Source of the DNA: Salminus brasiliensis
Taxonomy: Eukaryota; Chordata; Actinopteri; Characiformes; Bryconidae
DNA: 64,000 bases
Assembly: GCF_030463535.1 (NCBI RefSeq)
Contig: NC_132891.1
Coordinates: 11,939,949 to 12,003,948, forward strand
Direction of reading: 5' to 3'
In this document: positions 34,400 through 47,253 of the stretch, piece after piece
How the letters are laid out: every line of letters begins with the position of its first letter
Numbering within the stretch: the stretch's first letter is position 1
Made by a program: the position numbers and the translations under genes
Notes under the pieces: generated by a model
The model's input: only the letters and a program-made list of their open reading frames with translations
Told to the model about the DNA's origin: nothing
The model's database searches: none

Positions 34400-35169
34400 A
34401 TACTTCAGGGGCTCCGTAATAGCGTCGTCAACACCGACCACAGGCATTTGTGCACGTAGCTACTACAAATAAGGTTGGATTCAGTAGACTAGTGAATCGT
34501 GTCGAAACGAGCCGGTTCAGATGGACGATTCGGACAGCGCTGTTGGCTTGTTCCAGGAAACTCCGAGCTTGTGTCAGTTTGACATGGGGCTGAGCCATAA
34601 ACACAAAGCGCGCTGAGACGCTAAATAAAGTTGGCAGATAGCTCGGCTAAACCGCGTCGGCTAAGACCAAGCGGCCAGTGCAGTAGACGTTGAAGAGACG
34701 AGGCCAACTGAGTCGCTGAAACCAGTTGTACGTTAGCTATGTTTAGAAAGTTGTTGGTTGGCCAGCCAGCTATGCTAAAGCAGCTAACAGGCTAAGTGTA
34801 GCAGCAGGCTGCAACCTTTGCCCTCGTAGCTTTCGCTCACCATCGCCGTGGAGTTGCTTTGCCTGCCGTGTGTTTGCTTGTCAGTCCGCCTTTGTCACGG
34901 TGAGAGCTGTCAACCCCGGGCTGTAATATGAGGAGGCGGCGAGGACCACGCTAACGAGCGCCCAGACTAACTTCTGTTTACATGTTGTTTCTTTTTCGGT
35001 TTCGGTGCGCAGTGTAACTTGGTTGAAGCTGGACTCAACAGCTGGTTTTGTGTATACTAGCTACATGTCTTGTCAGCTCGTTACCGACTTAACGTAGCTA
35101 GCTAGCTAAGCTACATGCGGATTTAAGCGCCCCCAAACTGCTCACTTGCACGCCTGGCCCAAAACAATG
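34400..35169 (+). promoter_or_regulatory. vps13d: probable vps13d promoter and untranslated first exon
   Basis: This stretch is richer in G+C and CpG than its surroundings (for example around 34490-34570 and 34610-34700) and lies upstream of the first coding exon. A good donor, CAATG|gtaagc, occurs at 35169/35170 and would join to the acceptor ttgctag|ACTTC at 36240/36241. The start site is not identifiable, no TATA box is evident, and the exon is inferred. Confidence 0.35.
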
Positions 35170-36240
35170 GTAAGCAGACCATCAGACTATAACAGCTTCG
35201 GTTTGTTCAGGGCTAAAAGTTAGCTAGCTAGCTAACCACAAGCGCAATGTTTGACAGTCCTGTTTCTGCTCGACACTGAATTTACTAATTTGCTGTCCGT
35301 CTGTGTGCTCGCCAGTGGCTAAAGATAAAGGCAGTCAGACGTTAGCATGTGTTGTGCCAGCTTGGTAGCTAGCTAGCTGGTTTAGCTGTCATTGGGTCTG
35401 GCTGCTGGTTCTGTATGTTATATATATATAGATGGAGACTGTATCTCTTCTGTTCATGCGTGTAGCATACTATCAGCTCTTGCCACAGCCTGGTGTCCTG
35501 TGTTCTGCTTAGCTTCGCTGACTGTTTTATGGTCTTCTTAAGAATTAGACTGTGTAAAAGTCCCAGACCACTGTGTATTTGTTTAATATCCAGGCAGAAT
35601 GGCATGTAAGTGTGAGGCATTTATTTTTTAACTTGAATGATTATCTGCTTCTCATCATCCAAGTAATGCCAAACACACTCCGTATTGTTGAAGTCTGGTG
35701 ATTAGTCTGCTGTTCTGAGAACTGCAGCAGTTTCATGTATAAATCTGTTGTTATTGTTTTTCTCAGAAAGAGCTTCTTGATCAGCTCCCCATCATTTCAG
35801 ACCCACCGCACTGAGTTGTCTTTTTCACAGTAGAAGGATGGATGGACACACCAGTGGATTTTTATCAGATCTGAAGTGAAAGTGGAACCTGACTGTCTTT
35901 AGTGTCTTGAAGCTCAAAGTTATAGTTGCAGATTATCTGACAGGGGCAGTTTAGGTGGTCTACCAGGGTGGATTACGTGGATGGATAACTCTTGTCTGTA
36001 TTTTTAAGTCGCTTTTTTGGCCCATTTTTTCAAAACCTCAGTATCTTCCTTATACAGCTGATCACCTCGGAAAATGATTAGCTTGTATTTAATGGCCATA
36101 TTGACTTCAAATTAAATAAATGAAAAGTTGTCTCTGACGTTTGCACCGTATTGTATAATTATATTCTGTATGACGTAGGACATCGATTTAGTATAACTGG
36201 TATGCAAATTTTAATATCTGCCTTTTTTTTGTTTTGCTAG
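35170..36240 (+). other. vps13d: probable vps13d 5' UTR intron
   Basis: Bounded by the candidate donor and acceptor above. Contains two short GCTA blocks. No coding signal is seen. Confidence 0.4.
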
Positions 36241-36343
36241 ACTTCAAATGACCGCAGTAAGCATTCAGTGTGATCATTGCCATCGAAGATCCCCTCCTAT
36301 TTATCCCCACCACAGCCCAGCCCCTCCTCCCTGACCTCTCATA
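36241..36343 (+). promoter_or_regulatory. vps13d: vps13d 5' leader segment with upstream ORFs
   Basis: The leader before the start codon contains an ATG at 36248-36250 opening a 28-codon frame that stops at 36332-36334, nine bases before the vps13d ATG. If the inferred 5' exon is correct, its terminal ATG (35167-35169) also opens an 11-codon frame ending at 36271-36273. Either could lower or tune vps13d translation. Confidence 0.45.
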
Positions 36344-37800
36344 ATGTTGGAGGGACTTGTTGCCTGGGTCCTCAACACATACCTGGGCAAATATGTCAGC
36401 AATCTTAACACTGACCAGCTTTCTGTCGCTCTCCTCAAAGGTATGTTGGTGTGTGGGCAAGCTGTTTGTATTAATATAGCATTTCAGAAAATAAGTGATT
36501 GGCTTTTCATTTGTGTTCCAGGAGCGGTAGAACTTGAGAATCTCCCTCTTAGGAAAGATGCCCTGAGAGAGTTCGATCTGCCCTTTGAGGTCAAAGCAGG
36601 TAACAGTTATTTGATGGTATTTTATGTAAGTGAATAGATGTCAAATAATCTGTGTTGTCATCTGTAACATAACTTTGAATTTGTTCATGTAAACAAAGAA
36701 GTACTAAATAAGGAAGATCAGGACTTTCTGGTTTGGTGACCCTGAAGAGCATGTCTGCTCTGTTGTTCTGAAAAATGTTTAACTTTGACTTACAGAAGTG
36801 TTCAAATTCTTTAAAGTATTGTTAAAGACTGCTGAGCATGAAATAATTAGGGATGCGCCGATCAGGTTATTTGCCCCCAAATCCAAGTCTCTTAATGCTG
36901 AGAATCCACCAATACCAGTCCGATATGATCTTTGTGTTTATATAAATAATACAGCCACACAGTTTAGATAAGATGTGCTGCTGATTAATACTGAAGTAAA
37001 GTCCCATTATTTTTAGTAGCAGACATTCTGGACTGATTTGTGTAGTTTAGTAGACTCTTCTCTTAAAATAACTGTTTCATAGGGTGTTTATAATACCTTA
37101 TAATCCAGTCTGACTTGCCTCCCTGACCATTCAGGTCCCAGTGCCTATCCCATAATTTCTTATAATCCTTTACGCTTATTTTAAATTTTCAAATTTGTGC
37201 AGGCTTCATTGGGAAGATCGTGCTTCAGATCCCCTTCTATCGACCTCATAGTGACCCATGGGTCATCTCCATGTCCCAGCTGAATCTTATTATTGGCCCT
37301 GCGCACCCTCAGGATTACGATGAGGCACAGGAAAAGGAAGTCGAGCGGGAGCTAAAGAAACAGCTGCTTAAAGCCTTGGAGGACAAATGGAAGGTAGTTA
37401 AGCATAGGCTTTGAAAATGGGCAAACAGAAAGTGAAAGCAGTGTAAGTGTAAGTGTAAATTGTCTTTGTGTGAATAATTCTGTCTTTGTCATTCAGAGTG
37501 AATGTGAGCAGAAAGGAGAATCATACTGGTACTCTGTCACTGCCTCTGTGGTCACCAGAATAGTTGAGAATATTGAGGTAACTCCTTGGCCCATATGGTC
37601 TGTTTGCTGTTAATTAGAAAATTCATTTGTAAAATATTTTAGGTGATTGTAATTTGAATGTAATGACATTTCTCTGTCTACAGCTGAAGATTCAAGGTGT
37701 GCACTTAAGGTTCGAGGATAACTTCTCCAACCCAGAAAAACCATTCGCCTTTGGAGTTTGTATTAAGAATGTGTCAGCACATAACCCATCTAAAGAACTG
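36344..37800 (+). CDS. vps13d: vps13d exons 1-5: chorein N-terminal domain
   Basis: Exons 36344-36440, 36522-36599, 37203-37393, 37497-37577 and 37684-37800 encode residues 1-188. The chorein domain caps the lipid-transfer tube at the ER-facing end. Signature segments are [67 protein letters not shown] and [18 protein letters not shown]. The start codon is the first in-frame ATG and matches the conserved family start. The intron 36600-37202 contains a hAT-like remnant; the others here are short. Confidence 0.95.
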
Positions 37801-40800
37801 GTAAGATGAACAGTAGATGTTGGTATTAATGCTGGGAACCAGTCTGAAAAAGTTTAAATGACTAAAATGTAAGGTTTCTATTTAAATCACTGAAATAATC
37901 ATTTTTATTAACATGTTCCAATATTCCATTAGTGTAACACACATTGACTTGCAGAAACAATCCTTTTCCAGCTTTTCAGTGTCTTACTTTATTAATTAAT
38001 TAATTAATTTACTTTATTCATTACTGAAAAACATTGACAGCCATGTAGTTTTTTTTCTGTTTCCTTATTTGTTATATAATAATATACAATAATAAGAAAG
38101 AGATATGTGTGGTTATGGTAAATTAATAACCTCCTGTAAAGCTCCCATTTATCTTAAATAATATAATTCCTAATCTGCATTATGTTTATGATGCTCAAAT
38201 ATTTGGTCACACGGTTTTTGTATGAGGGACACTGTTGGATAGGCAAATTATAACACGTCTGTCTTACACAGTGAAATTCTGTGTTCACAGGCTCAGAAGC
38301 TCATGCGACAGAAGCAGTTGGAAATCGAGGAGTTCAGTGTGTACTGGGACACCAAGTGCACTATGCTTGGGGATCTTCCGCCAGCTGAAATACAGGTTGA
38401 AATACAGAGATGTTAATTGATGTCAGAATAATGTCTGCTGTATAAAATAACCCTCTGGTTTTTGTTTCAAAACTGCAAAAATGTCTCAGGACTCTCACTG
38501 ATGTGGAATAGTTATCCCTTGACCTCCATTCTTTATTGCAATACAGGAGAGCATGACTGCATGCATGCAGAGCCGAGAGCATCAGTACATATTTGAGCCG
38601 GTGTGTGCTTCTGTGCTGCTGAGGAGGAATGCCTCTAAAGAGCCACTGCGCTCTCGCAGTACCCCACGCATTGAGGGTCAGGTGCAGCTGGAGCCTCTGT
38701 CATTGCATCTCTCGCAGGTACTGCTCGGCCCAGCACTGAGGCACTGCTGTGACATGCAGTGGTAGCTTTACCTCATAATTTGACATTTTAAATGTGTTAA
38801 CTGTCATTTAATAATTTAAACTCGCTATTTTAAGTTCTTTATTTATGCTTATAATTTTGATGGTATTTAACACAATAACAGGTCCAGTATCAGCAGATCA
38901 TGGCTTTTCTCAAAGAGCTTGACAGGAGAGAGAGGGAAATGCTTTTCCGCAAGTGGAGACCCAAAGTCCCTGTTTCAGGAAAGTAAGGGATACAGTGTTA
39001 TTTATACACTCTATATCCAAATGTTTGTGGACACCCCTTTTAAGGAATACATTAAGCCACTTTTAGTTGCACCCATTTCTGACACAGATAGAATAAGAAT
39101 CACTGAAGCAGATAAACATGAACCTGTTGGCACCATACCAAATGCCAGGTGTGGGCTAGAGGGGTATATAGCCCCCCAGAATTGAGCTGTGGAGAAGTGG
39201 AACTGTGTTCTCTGGAATGATGGTGCTCCAGCCAATGCTTTTGGAATGAGCTAGGGGGTGAGGAGGGCTGGTGATCATCCAACATTCTGATCTCATTAAT
39301 GCTTTTGTTGCTGAATGCAGTCAGATTCAAATGAATGAATGAGCAAATGTCCCAGCATTTTGTCTATATAGTGTATGTTTTTAATTGTTTCCTTTGGTGA
39401 AGAAAATAAAAACTATTTTGTAGTGTTTTAAATGGCTCTGTGTTTGTCGTAGTTGCCGCCAGTGGTGGATGTTTGCCATCAGTGCTAACCTAGATGAGAT
39501 CAGGGAGAAGCGGAGGCGGGGGAACTGGGACTTTGCCCTTCAGCGAGCGCGCGATGCTCAACTCTACACTAGCCTTTATCGCCAGAGGCTTAAAGGAGTT
39601 ACTCTGAGTCCACAGGAGGAGGTAAAACACCCTCATTAGACTTATAGACTTAATGGCTTGAAAGAATGATCTCCACTAGGCTTGCTACTGGTCCTGTTCA
39701 GTGTCGTGTATGTTCATACACTGTGTTGTTTTACATATGCATTGTCTCCCATAAACAGAGTGAGTTTGAGAGGATTGAAGATGAGCAGACCCTGGAGGAA
39801 TTGCAGAGTCTAAGGGAAATCGTTCATGACTCTTTTCGCAAGCAAGAGGAAATCGCAGAGGCAAGCGATGAAATGTGTTTTTCAGGTTTAAAGAGCATTA
39901 AGTAAGAGCAAAGCCCTTGTAGTCATGCAAAATGGTTGTTTTGACATTTAACAACAGTGTGTATGACACTGTCCCACCAGTTCTGCAACTTTGTTTACTT
40001 GTTTTTGTCATTTGTTGTTCTTGCCAGATAAAAATTCAGTTTTTCAGGGCAAACGATAGGGCCGCGACTACAGTGGTTGTAACGAAAGTGTTGAAAAGAG
40101 AGTTGTATTGAGAGCCAGTTGTTCACCTTGAAAATGCTGTACCGGTAATTGGTGTCCACCACTTTCCATTGCATTCAATTGACAGAGTGTAAGAGAGCCC
40201 ATGTCAGAACCAACAGCGTCATCCCCTGCCAGTTCCATTCCAAGGAGTGGCAGTTCAGGTATGATTCAGTACCTACAGTCCTGGTTCCCTGGATGGGGTG
40301 GTTGGTATGGAAGTGCTGAGAGGGGGCCAGATGGGCAGCCAGTAACAGATGACCTTATGCCAGGAACTGCTCAGTGGGATATTCTGAGTGAGTTATATGT
40401 GCACGTCATGTGTTATACAAATACAATAAATTTTTTTTTTTTAATTAAAATACATTTTAAACAATTTATAAATAAATACTGTTACAAACTTTATGTAAGA
40501 TTGGCTGTTCTTGCTATCCACAGCTGAAACAGATGATCTCTTCGACCCTTTGGAAGACTCTCAAACTCTCAACACTTTTACCAGGCGGGACCATCTCTTT
40601 GCACGTCTGGATTTCTTTCTTGAAAAGGCAGCTGTCACTCTTTTCCAGCAGGATAAGTTAAATCCATTGTCCAGTGAGAGCGGGGTGATTCAGTTGGAGT
40701 TTTCAGGTACAGCAAATGCCCTGTAATGTGCTACATGAACTGTAACCCACATTTTTAATGCTAAATATTTTGCGTTTACTTGCAGGGGTGAAGATTGGCA

Positions 40801-43800
40801 TTGAGTCTCTGCCCCGCTCAGAGTCTTCTCTGCTCTCTGTGAAGCTTGGAGGGTTATTTCTCAGAGACTTGACCACCCAGGGTTCTATATTCCCGGTCCT
40901 GGTATCACCAAAACCGGTGAGTTTCTGAATGTGAAAGTTGAAGCTATTTCTGCATTGCTTTTTTTTTTTTTTCCCTTTTCCTCTTTTTTTAATTTCCCCT
41001 TAACTTCTCCCTTCATTTTAGGACAAGGTTCCTGTTGCCATCAATCAGACTTTTGGACAGGGTAACAGTACAGACAAAAGCAGCATAGGTGAGTAGCTTC
41101 TGCAGAGGGAACCCAGTTTGGGTGACTATTTAAAAAAATAATAATAAAGGTGAACCTTGTGCCAGTTGGCCAAAATATTTTTGGATCTTTTTCAGCTGCT
41201 GATACGGAGTCTTCTGCATCCCCTGTCTTTGAGATGATCTATGAGCGTAATCCAATAAGGAGCAAATTTGAGAGGAGACTGGAGGTCAATACTAGTCCTC
41301 TGAATATTATCTACAACCCTCAGGCTATCAAGAAAGTTGCTGACTTTTTCTACAAGGGACGAGTTCACACCTCAGGTAGGCGTTTATTAGCGTCAGTTGT
41401 TTGAAGTTCTTTTTTTTTTCTTTTTTTTATTAGTCAATGCTAATTCTTTAATACTGATTGTATTGGATATTTAAATGAAATTTGTTTCAGGGTTTGGATA
41501 TCAGTCTGAGCTAGAATTGAGAGTGGCTGAGGCAGCAAGGAGACAGTACAACAAGCTCAAAATGCAGACAAAAGCTGAAATCCGGCAGACCATAGACCAG
41601 CTTCTAGTTGGAGAGTTCATTGTGAGAAACCACAACACATAATATTGTTTCATAATTGGTAACCTGTGTTTGGGTTTTTGAATCATTTAGTACAACCTTT
41701 GTTTTTCCTTCCACTATAGGAGAATAGTAAGCGCTGGACTATGAAACTGGATATATGTGCCCCTCAAGTTATATTCCCAGATGATTTTCAGTCTGATGAC
41801 CCTATGTTAGTGGTAGTTGATCTTGGTCGTATTCTTCTTACCAATTCACAAGGTAAGGATTGTGAAAATGTGCACAGCTTTTTTCTTGGTTGCTGGCTAG
41901 TCCAGTTAACTTTGATGGATCTGATATAATGTTTTTTTTTCTTGTAATTACAGATGATCTTCAAACCAAGTCCAAAGCCTCTCCATCAGACGGAGATGAG
42001 TTAAGTGATGAGGAATACCAGACTCCTCTAGCAACACCTCCACCTGAATCCGAGATTGATTTTAAAGAGCAGGAGAAGACCTTGGACCTCTCTAGCCTTA
42101 AATCTGCAGAGGGAACCCAGTCTTTCAGCAGGATCTTATATGAAAAGTACTCCTTATCTTTTAATGACCTGCAGATTATGGTTGGTCGCTACAAAGACAA
42201 TTGGAAACATCTGCAGGAGAGTGAAGTAGGGCCCACCCATGTAGTGGAGAAATTCAATGTTCTCCTACAGCTGGAACAGAGGCTGCGTTACACCTCAGAC
42301 CCTCAGCTGCCTGGGGCAGTTCTGTCAGGGACTTTACCAGACCTGAAAGTGCACATCAACCTGGAGAAGATGACTGCACTGAGAAGCTGTCTGGCTAGGC
42401 TGAGTAGTCCAGGTGCAGATGAGAGCAGAGGTGAAAAGGCAGAAATCCTCAAGTCTCCTGATCCTTTAACACTCCGCCATGAAAAGATTTTTCAGAGGGA
42501 GGACAGCCAGTGGAAACTCCAGGGGTCTGACAAAAATCTCACAAAGAGTGTGATGACCCTTGAGCAACACACACGGGAGGTTCTAGTCGAATCCAGGCTC
42601 CTCCTTGCAGAATTCAACATTAACTACATGCAGCTTGGTGTTGAAAGTGGAGGGCGGTATATATCCGTCCTAAAGGTGTTTGGTACAAATGCTCATTTTG
42701 TGAAGCGGCCTTATGATGCTGAGGTCTCCCTTACAGTCCATGGTCTTCTACTGGTGGATACCTTGCAGACATATGGCTCTGACTTTGACCTGCTGGTGGC
42801 ATCTCATAAACACCTCAGTTTTGATGTGCCCACTGGCAGTTTAAGAGAGAGCCAACCTGCATCACCAGTTTCACAAGATGGGAAGTCTCCAGAGCCTTCA
42901 GAACTGGGTATGCCTTTTGACAAAGTATCTCCACTCAGCTCGTTTCTTAGAGACCAGGAGGCCCTCATTAAACTGGAATATCAGTTTGTCAGCTCTGACT
43001 GTCCATCCATGAACTTGGATAGCTCCCTTCAGGTTACCTCCATGCAGGTCAACAACTTGGATATTATTCTCAACCCTGAAACTATTGTAGAGCTGCTTAA
43101 ATTTCTCCAGCAATCCTTTCCCAAAGAAGAAAGCACTTGGACTCCCTCAACACCTCAACCACTACTACTGCCCAATGGACAGGACCAAGACGAGACCTAT
43201 CAGTCTACATATGATCAGAATAAAGAGTTGACTGTAGAAATCCATAGACTAAATTTGCTGCTTTTGCGAACAGTTTCAACTGGAACTGTCTTGGGTGGCG
43301 AAAAAAGGGGCATGAAAATTGCCACAGCCAGTATAAATGGGACTAAGGTCAATGTATCAATGGGGAGTCGCCTGGATATCAACGGCTCCTTGGGATGCAT
43401 CCAGCTTTTGGACTTAACTCAGGAAGGTGGACGAGGCCAGTTTGTGGTCAGTATAGGAAATATAGAAGATGACCCCTCTGCAGAGGTTTCTGGATTAACA
43501 ATCCCTACTTCTGGATTAACTTCTTCTGAGGCTTTAAATTTCTGCCTTTTGGAAAAGTCACAAGGAGAGTGTTCTCTAGAGCTTCATATGGCATCATTGC
43601 ACTACAACCACTCGGCCAAGTTCTTGAAAGAGCTCAGTCTTTCTGCCAATGAGGTAGAGGACAACTTTCGCTCCATGCTGAAGACGGCTGCTACCAAAGT
43701 GTCCTCTGTGCTGGCTACAAAAACAGCAGAATACAGTGGAATGGTATCTCTGTTTGAGACCCCATCCAGGCGATCTAGATCACAGAGTCAGTGCAACTGG

Positions 43801-46800
43801 ACACTGGACCCCTTTGAAGATGAAATGGATCTTACAGATGCTAAAGCAGAACCAAGCTTGGACTCCTTTCTGGTCAAACTTACTCTAAATGTCAGTATAG
43901 AATCTCCTGTTGTGTCCATTCCTCGGAAGCCTGGTCACCCAGAGCTTCTTGTTGGTCACTTAGGAAGCATTACCATTCAGAACTTTGTTGCTGGTCAGGA
44001 CTCAGAGGGGGAGAAATTACAGGTTGAAGTTAAGGATATAAGGCTGTATTCTGTCAATACAAGCCACCTAGTCCTGAGAAAAGGACCTCGCCTTGACAGC
44101 AGTGTGAGCTCTAGTCAGTCACCCTCTCATAACAGCACTGTCAACTTTGAGGAGCAACAGTTTACTCGCCATGACTTCTTTGAGTATCTAAGTCGTGGAA
44201 AAGGTGAGACTGTTTACCTTTGTGATTGTGGTAATACTGGCAGAATTCTTTAGATGTAGCTCCAGATAGGTGCGTTTTTGCCAAATTATCTCTTTGGAAC
44301 TGTTACACATGGCATTAACTTGCGTTTCAGCCTGCTCCAGGAGAATGTAACAGTTTAGAGTAATGGGTTTCTACAACACAGTGGAACAGTAGCTGGTACT
44401 CGCCATCAAGAAAATGACTATTTAAACCGTGAGGGAACAAACTCTGTAATACTGCTCTCACCTATATTTATATATCTCACCGGTATTTAATTTTGGCTTA
44501 TTTTTTAATTTAAACAAAATTAGAGAGGGCTTTAAGTAGAGACATTCAAGACATTTCATATGGGCCTACCTGTCTGTTTTGAAGATGGCAGATGTGATAG
44601 TACCATGTCAGCCCTTAACTGAAAGTATATGATGTATTACTTATGTATCACATTTAAAACTTTTTGCTGCAGTACATGTTTACGCCAGTAATGTTCATGT
44701 TTTCTTATCTGCTTAGCATTTCACATTCTAAAAGACACCACCATTCAGTGTACTCTGGAAAAAGTACCCATAGATGAGGACACACAGTTCACCTTTCTGT
44801 CATGTGATGAACCATACCACAGTACAGGATTACTGAGAGTTGAGGGCAAATTTGTAAATGCTGTGCAGGTAAAGTAGTCTGGTAAAATTGGAAGATCAAT
44901 GCCAGTTAATTCATCTGCGCTTCTCTGAATTTTTGCATTTTTCTTTCTTTGTTAATTTCTTTTTCAGGTTTTCCTCTGTAAACCTGTGTATGAACAGGTT
45001 CTTCAAACTTTAGATAACCTGTCATTGATTGAAGACCAGAGATCAACTCCCAGTCAGCCACCAACTCCCCCACCCCCTACACCCTCCTCTACCAAACCGC
45101 ATCGCTTCCCTGATCTACAGGGTGGGTTGTTTGCCCGTGATCCCCCTCTTATTGGATTGTCTTACTCTTCGATATCATCTTCCCTCTCAACACCACTCCC
45201 CCTCCAGAACTCCAGCCCTCCTCTCCAGCCTCCCTCCTTCACCCAGGTCAGAGTCACCTTCAAAGTGTCTGAGCTCCAGGTGCAGCTGAGTGCAGACCTC
45301 AGCCAAGGATCTCAGGGCCTCGTCAGTCTGCGCTTCCAGGACCTGGAAGGAGACTTCGTTAAGGACCATCCTCACTCTCTGTCAGTCCAGCTGGCCCTTC
45401 GTTCCCTGCTAATGGAAGACCTTCTGGAGCAAAATCCAGAGTCCAAGCACAAGCACCTCATGGTTTCTAGAGGTGCCCCAAAACCGTCTACCTTCAGCCC
45501 TAAAGAATACCTCTCTCAGTCGTGTCCATCGGCATCCAATGCCATGTACCCAGAAATGCCACGCTCACTGCCAGCTCAAATAGAGGAGGCCCAGAATGTC
45601 TTCCAGTTTTATCAGAGGCACCCCAGTACTCCTTCAGCATGTAGCCGGAAAAGTAAGAAGGACCCAGACTGCCCCAGCACCCCTCCCCCGTCACCTTCTC
45701 GGAATACACCATCCCCTCATCCACCACCAGACTTTGATGACTCTTTGGTTCACATCAATGTGCTTCTGGTGGACAGACGGCACCCTGAGTTTAAGACCCG
45801 CTATGGCAGTGTTGGTCGAAGCGTAGATGTAGACTTTAACTGCCTGGATGTTCTCATCACACTTCAAACCTGGGTTGTCATTCTGGACTTCTTTGGGATT
45901 GGTTCTACTGCCAATAACCATGCTGTGAAAGTGCCTATTTCTTCTCCTCAGCCCATCCCTGGACACCCACTATACAACATGGCTCCCACTGATTTAGCGG
46001 ACATGTGCCCTGAAATAAATGAGGAGGAAATGGAGGAGAAGGTCAACACTAAAGTAGACGTGAAGGTAGAGAAATATGTGTTTATTTTCAAGGATGTTTT
46101 GTACATGGAAATCCAAATGCAGAGTTAAAATATTGCTGTTCTGCTTTAACAGGTTCATTCTCTGACTCTGGTGTTGAATAAGAAGCCCACCGAGCTTGCT
46201 AAAGCTAGCGTCTCAAAATTGTCTACACACTTAGAAATGATTGGTAGGTTCAAAGGTCTTTTGAAAATGTGTATCATTTGACATTTACATAATTTGAGCT
46301 ATTCCTAACATGTCTATGTTGCATGCCATTTAAGACGGAGATCTTTCCTTGCAAGGAAGCCTGGGCAGTCTGTCACTGATTGACCTAACCCCTCATGGTG
46401 ACCTGTACAGGGAGCGCTTTACAACACGGGGTGGAGAGGCACTCGTCTTTAACATATACAAGTAATTAACTTTTAATGACTACTTCTACTCCTCCTTCTG
46501 CCTTTCAGTGCAACATCGATCATTATAAATACCCTGTTTCAATTCTTTGTGCAGGTATGGAGAGCCTGATCCTTTTTTAGAAAGGGAGTGTGATATGAAG
46601 GTGTCTCTGCAGATGGCCTCAGTGCAGTATGTCCACACACAGCGGTTCCAGACTGAGGTGGTGGCTTTTATCCAGCATTTCACTCAGTTACAAGATGTTC
46701 TAGGCAGGCAAAGAGCAGCAGTGGAAGGTCAGGCTGTAAGTATGCCATTTTCATTACTTGTTTGTTTAATTTTAATCTTTGGACAGAGAATGTTTGAATG

Positions 46801-47219
46801 ACATTTTCTCCTTGTGTATCTTTGGAATGTGACCTTTTGTAATCAGTGGTTGATTTGTGTTGTTGATTTTAGCTGTCTCAACAGATGCTGTATGTGTATT
46901 GGTTACTTCTTGGTTACTCTGTTTTTTAGGATTGCATCAATGGCTGTAAGTGGCAGGAGATGGTAGTTAACTGCAGTTAAAAGAAAAAAAAACAAACAAC
47001 AAAAATGGATTGCTAATAAATGTCTAGGCCAACCAGGGCAGCAGATAGCTATTCGTAATCGCATTATGTAGCTTTTCTACCTTAAAATAACAACTTCAAA
47101 ATAAAAAAAAAACAAGTTAGTAGTTATAGTTTAGTTAATTAGTGTTTCAAAATTAAAATTTTCGCTCAAAGTATTTGAGTGAAAAAATAAAAAAGGGATA
47201 ATTGTCATTATTATGGTTG

Positions 47220-47253
<34 letters not shown>

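Larger units (their letters stand above)
28301..34400. other. intergenic region lrrc38-vps13d
   Basis: No gene is supported. It contains a minus-strand Tc1-like remnant (29690-30260), a plus-strand SINE (30946-31222), a plus-strand Tc1 fragment (31291-31475), a (GA)n tract (33037-33074) and a long (TA)n tract (about 33475-33536). The rest, including 28301-29690 and 31480-33030, shows no recognisable feature. Confidence 0.6.

Noticed and set aside
33895..34530. Apparent inverted repeat pair (GTTCAGTTTACCGAGTCGATTC and GAATCGTGTCGAAACGAGCC)
   Set aside because: The two sides align only with several mismatches and gaps, and no target duplication was found; not enough to call an element.
39861..39890. 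Alternative GT donors for vps13d exon 10
   Set aside because: Using 39875 or 39886 as the exon end gives a frame shift and an early stop when joined to exon 11, whereas the GC donor restores the conserved protein.
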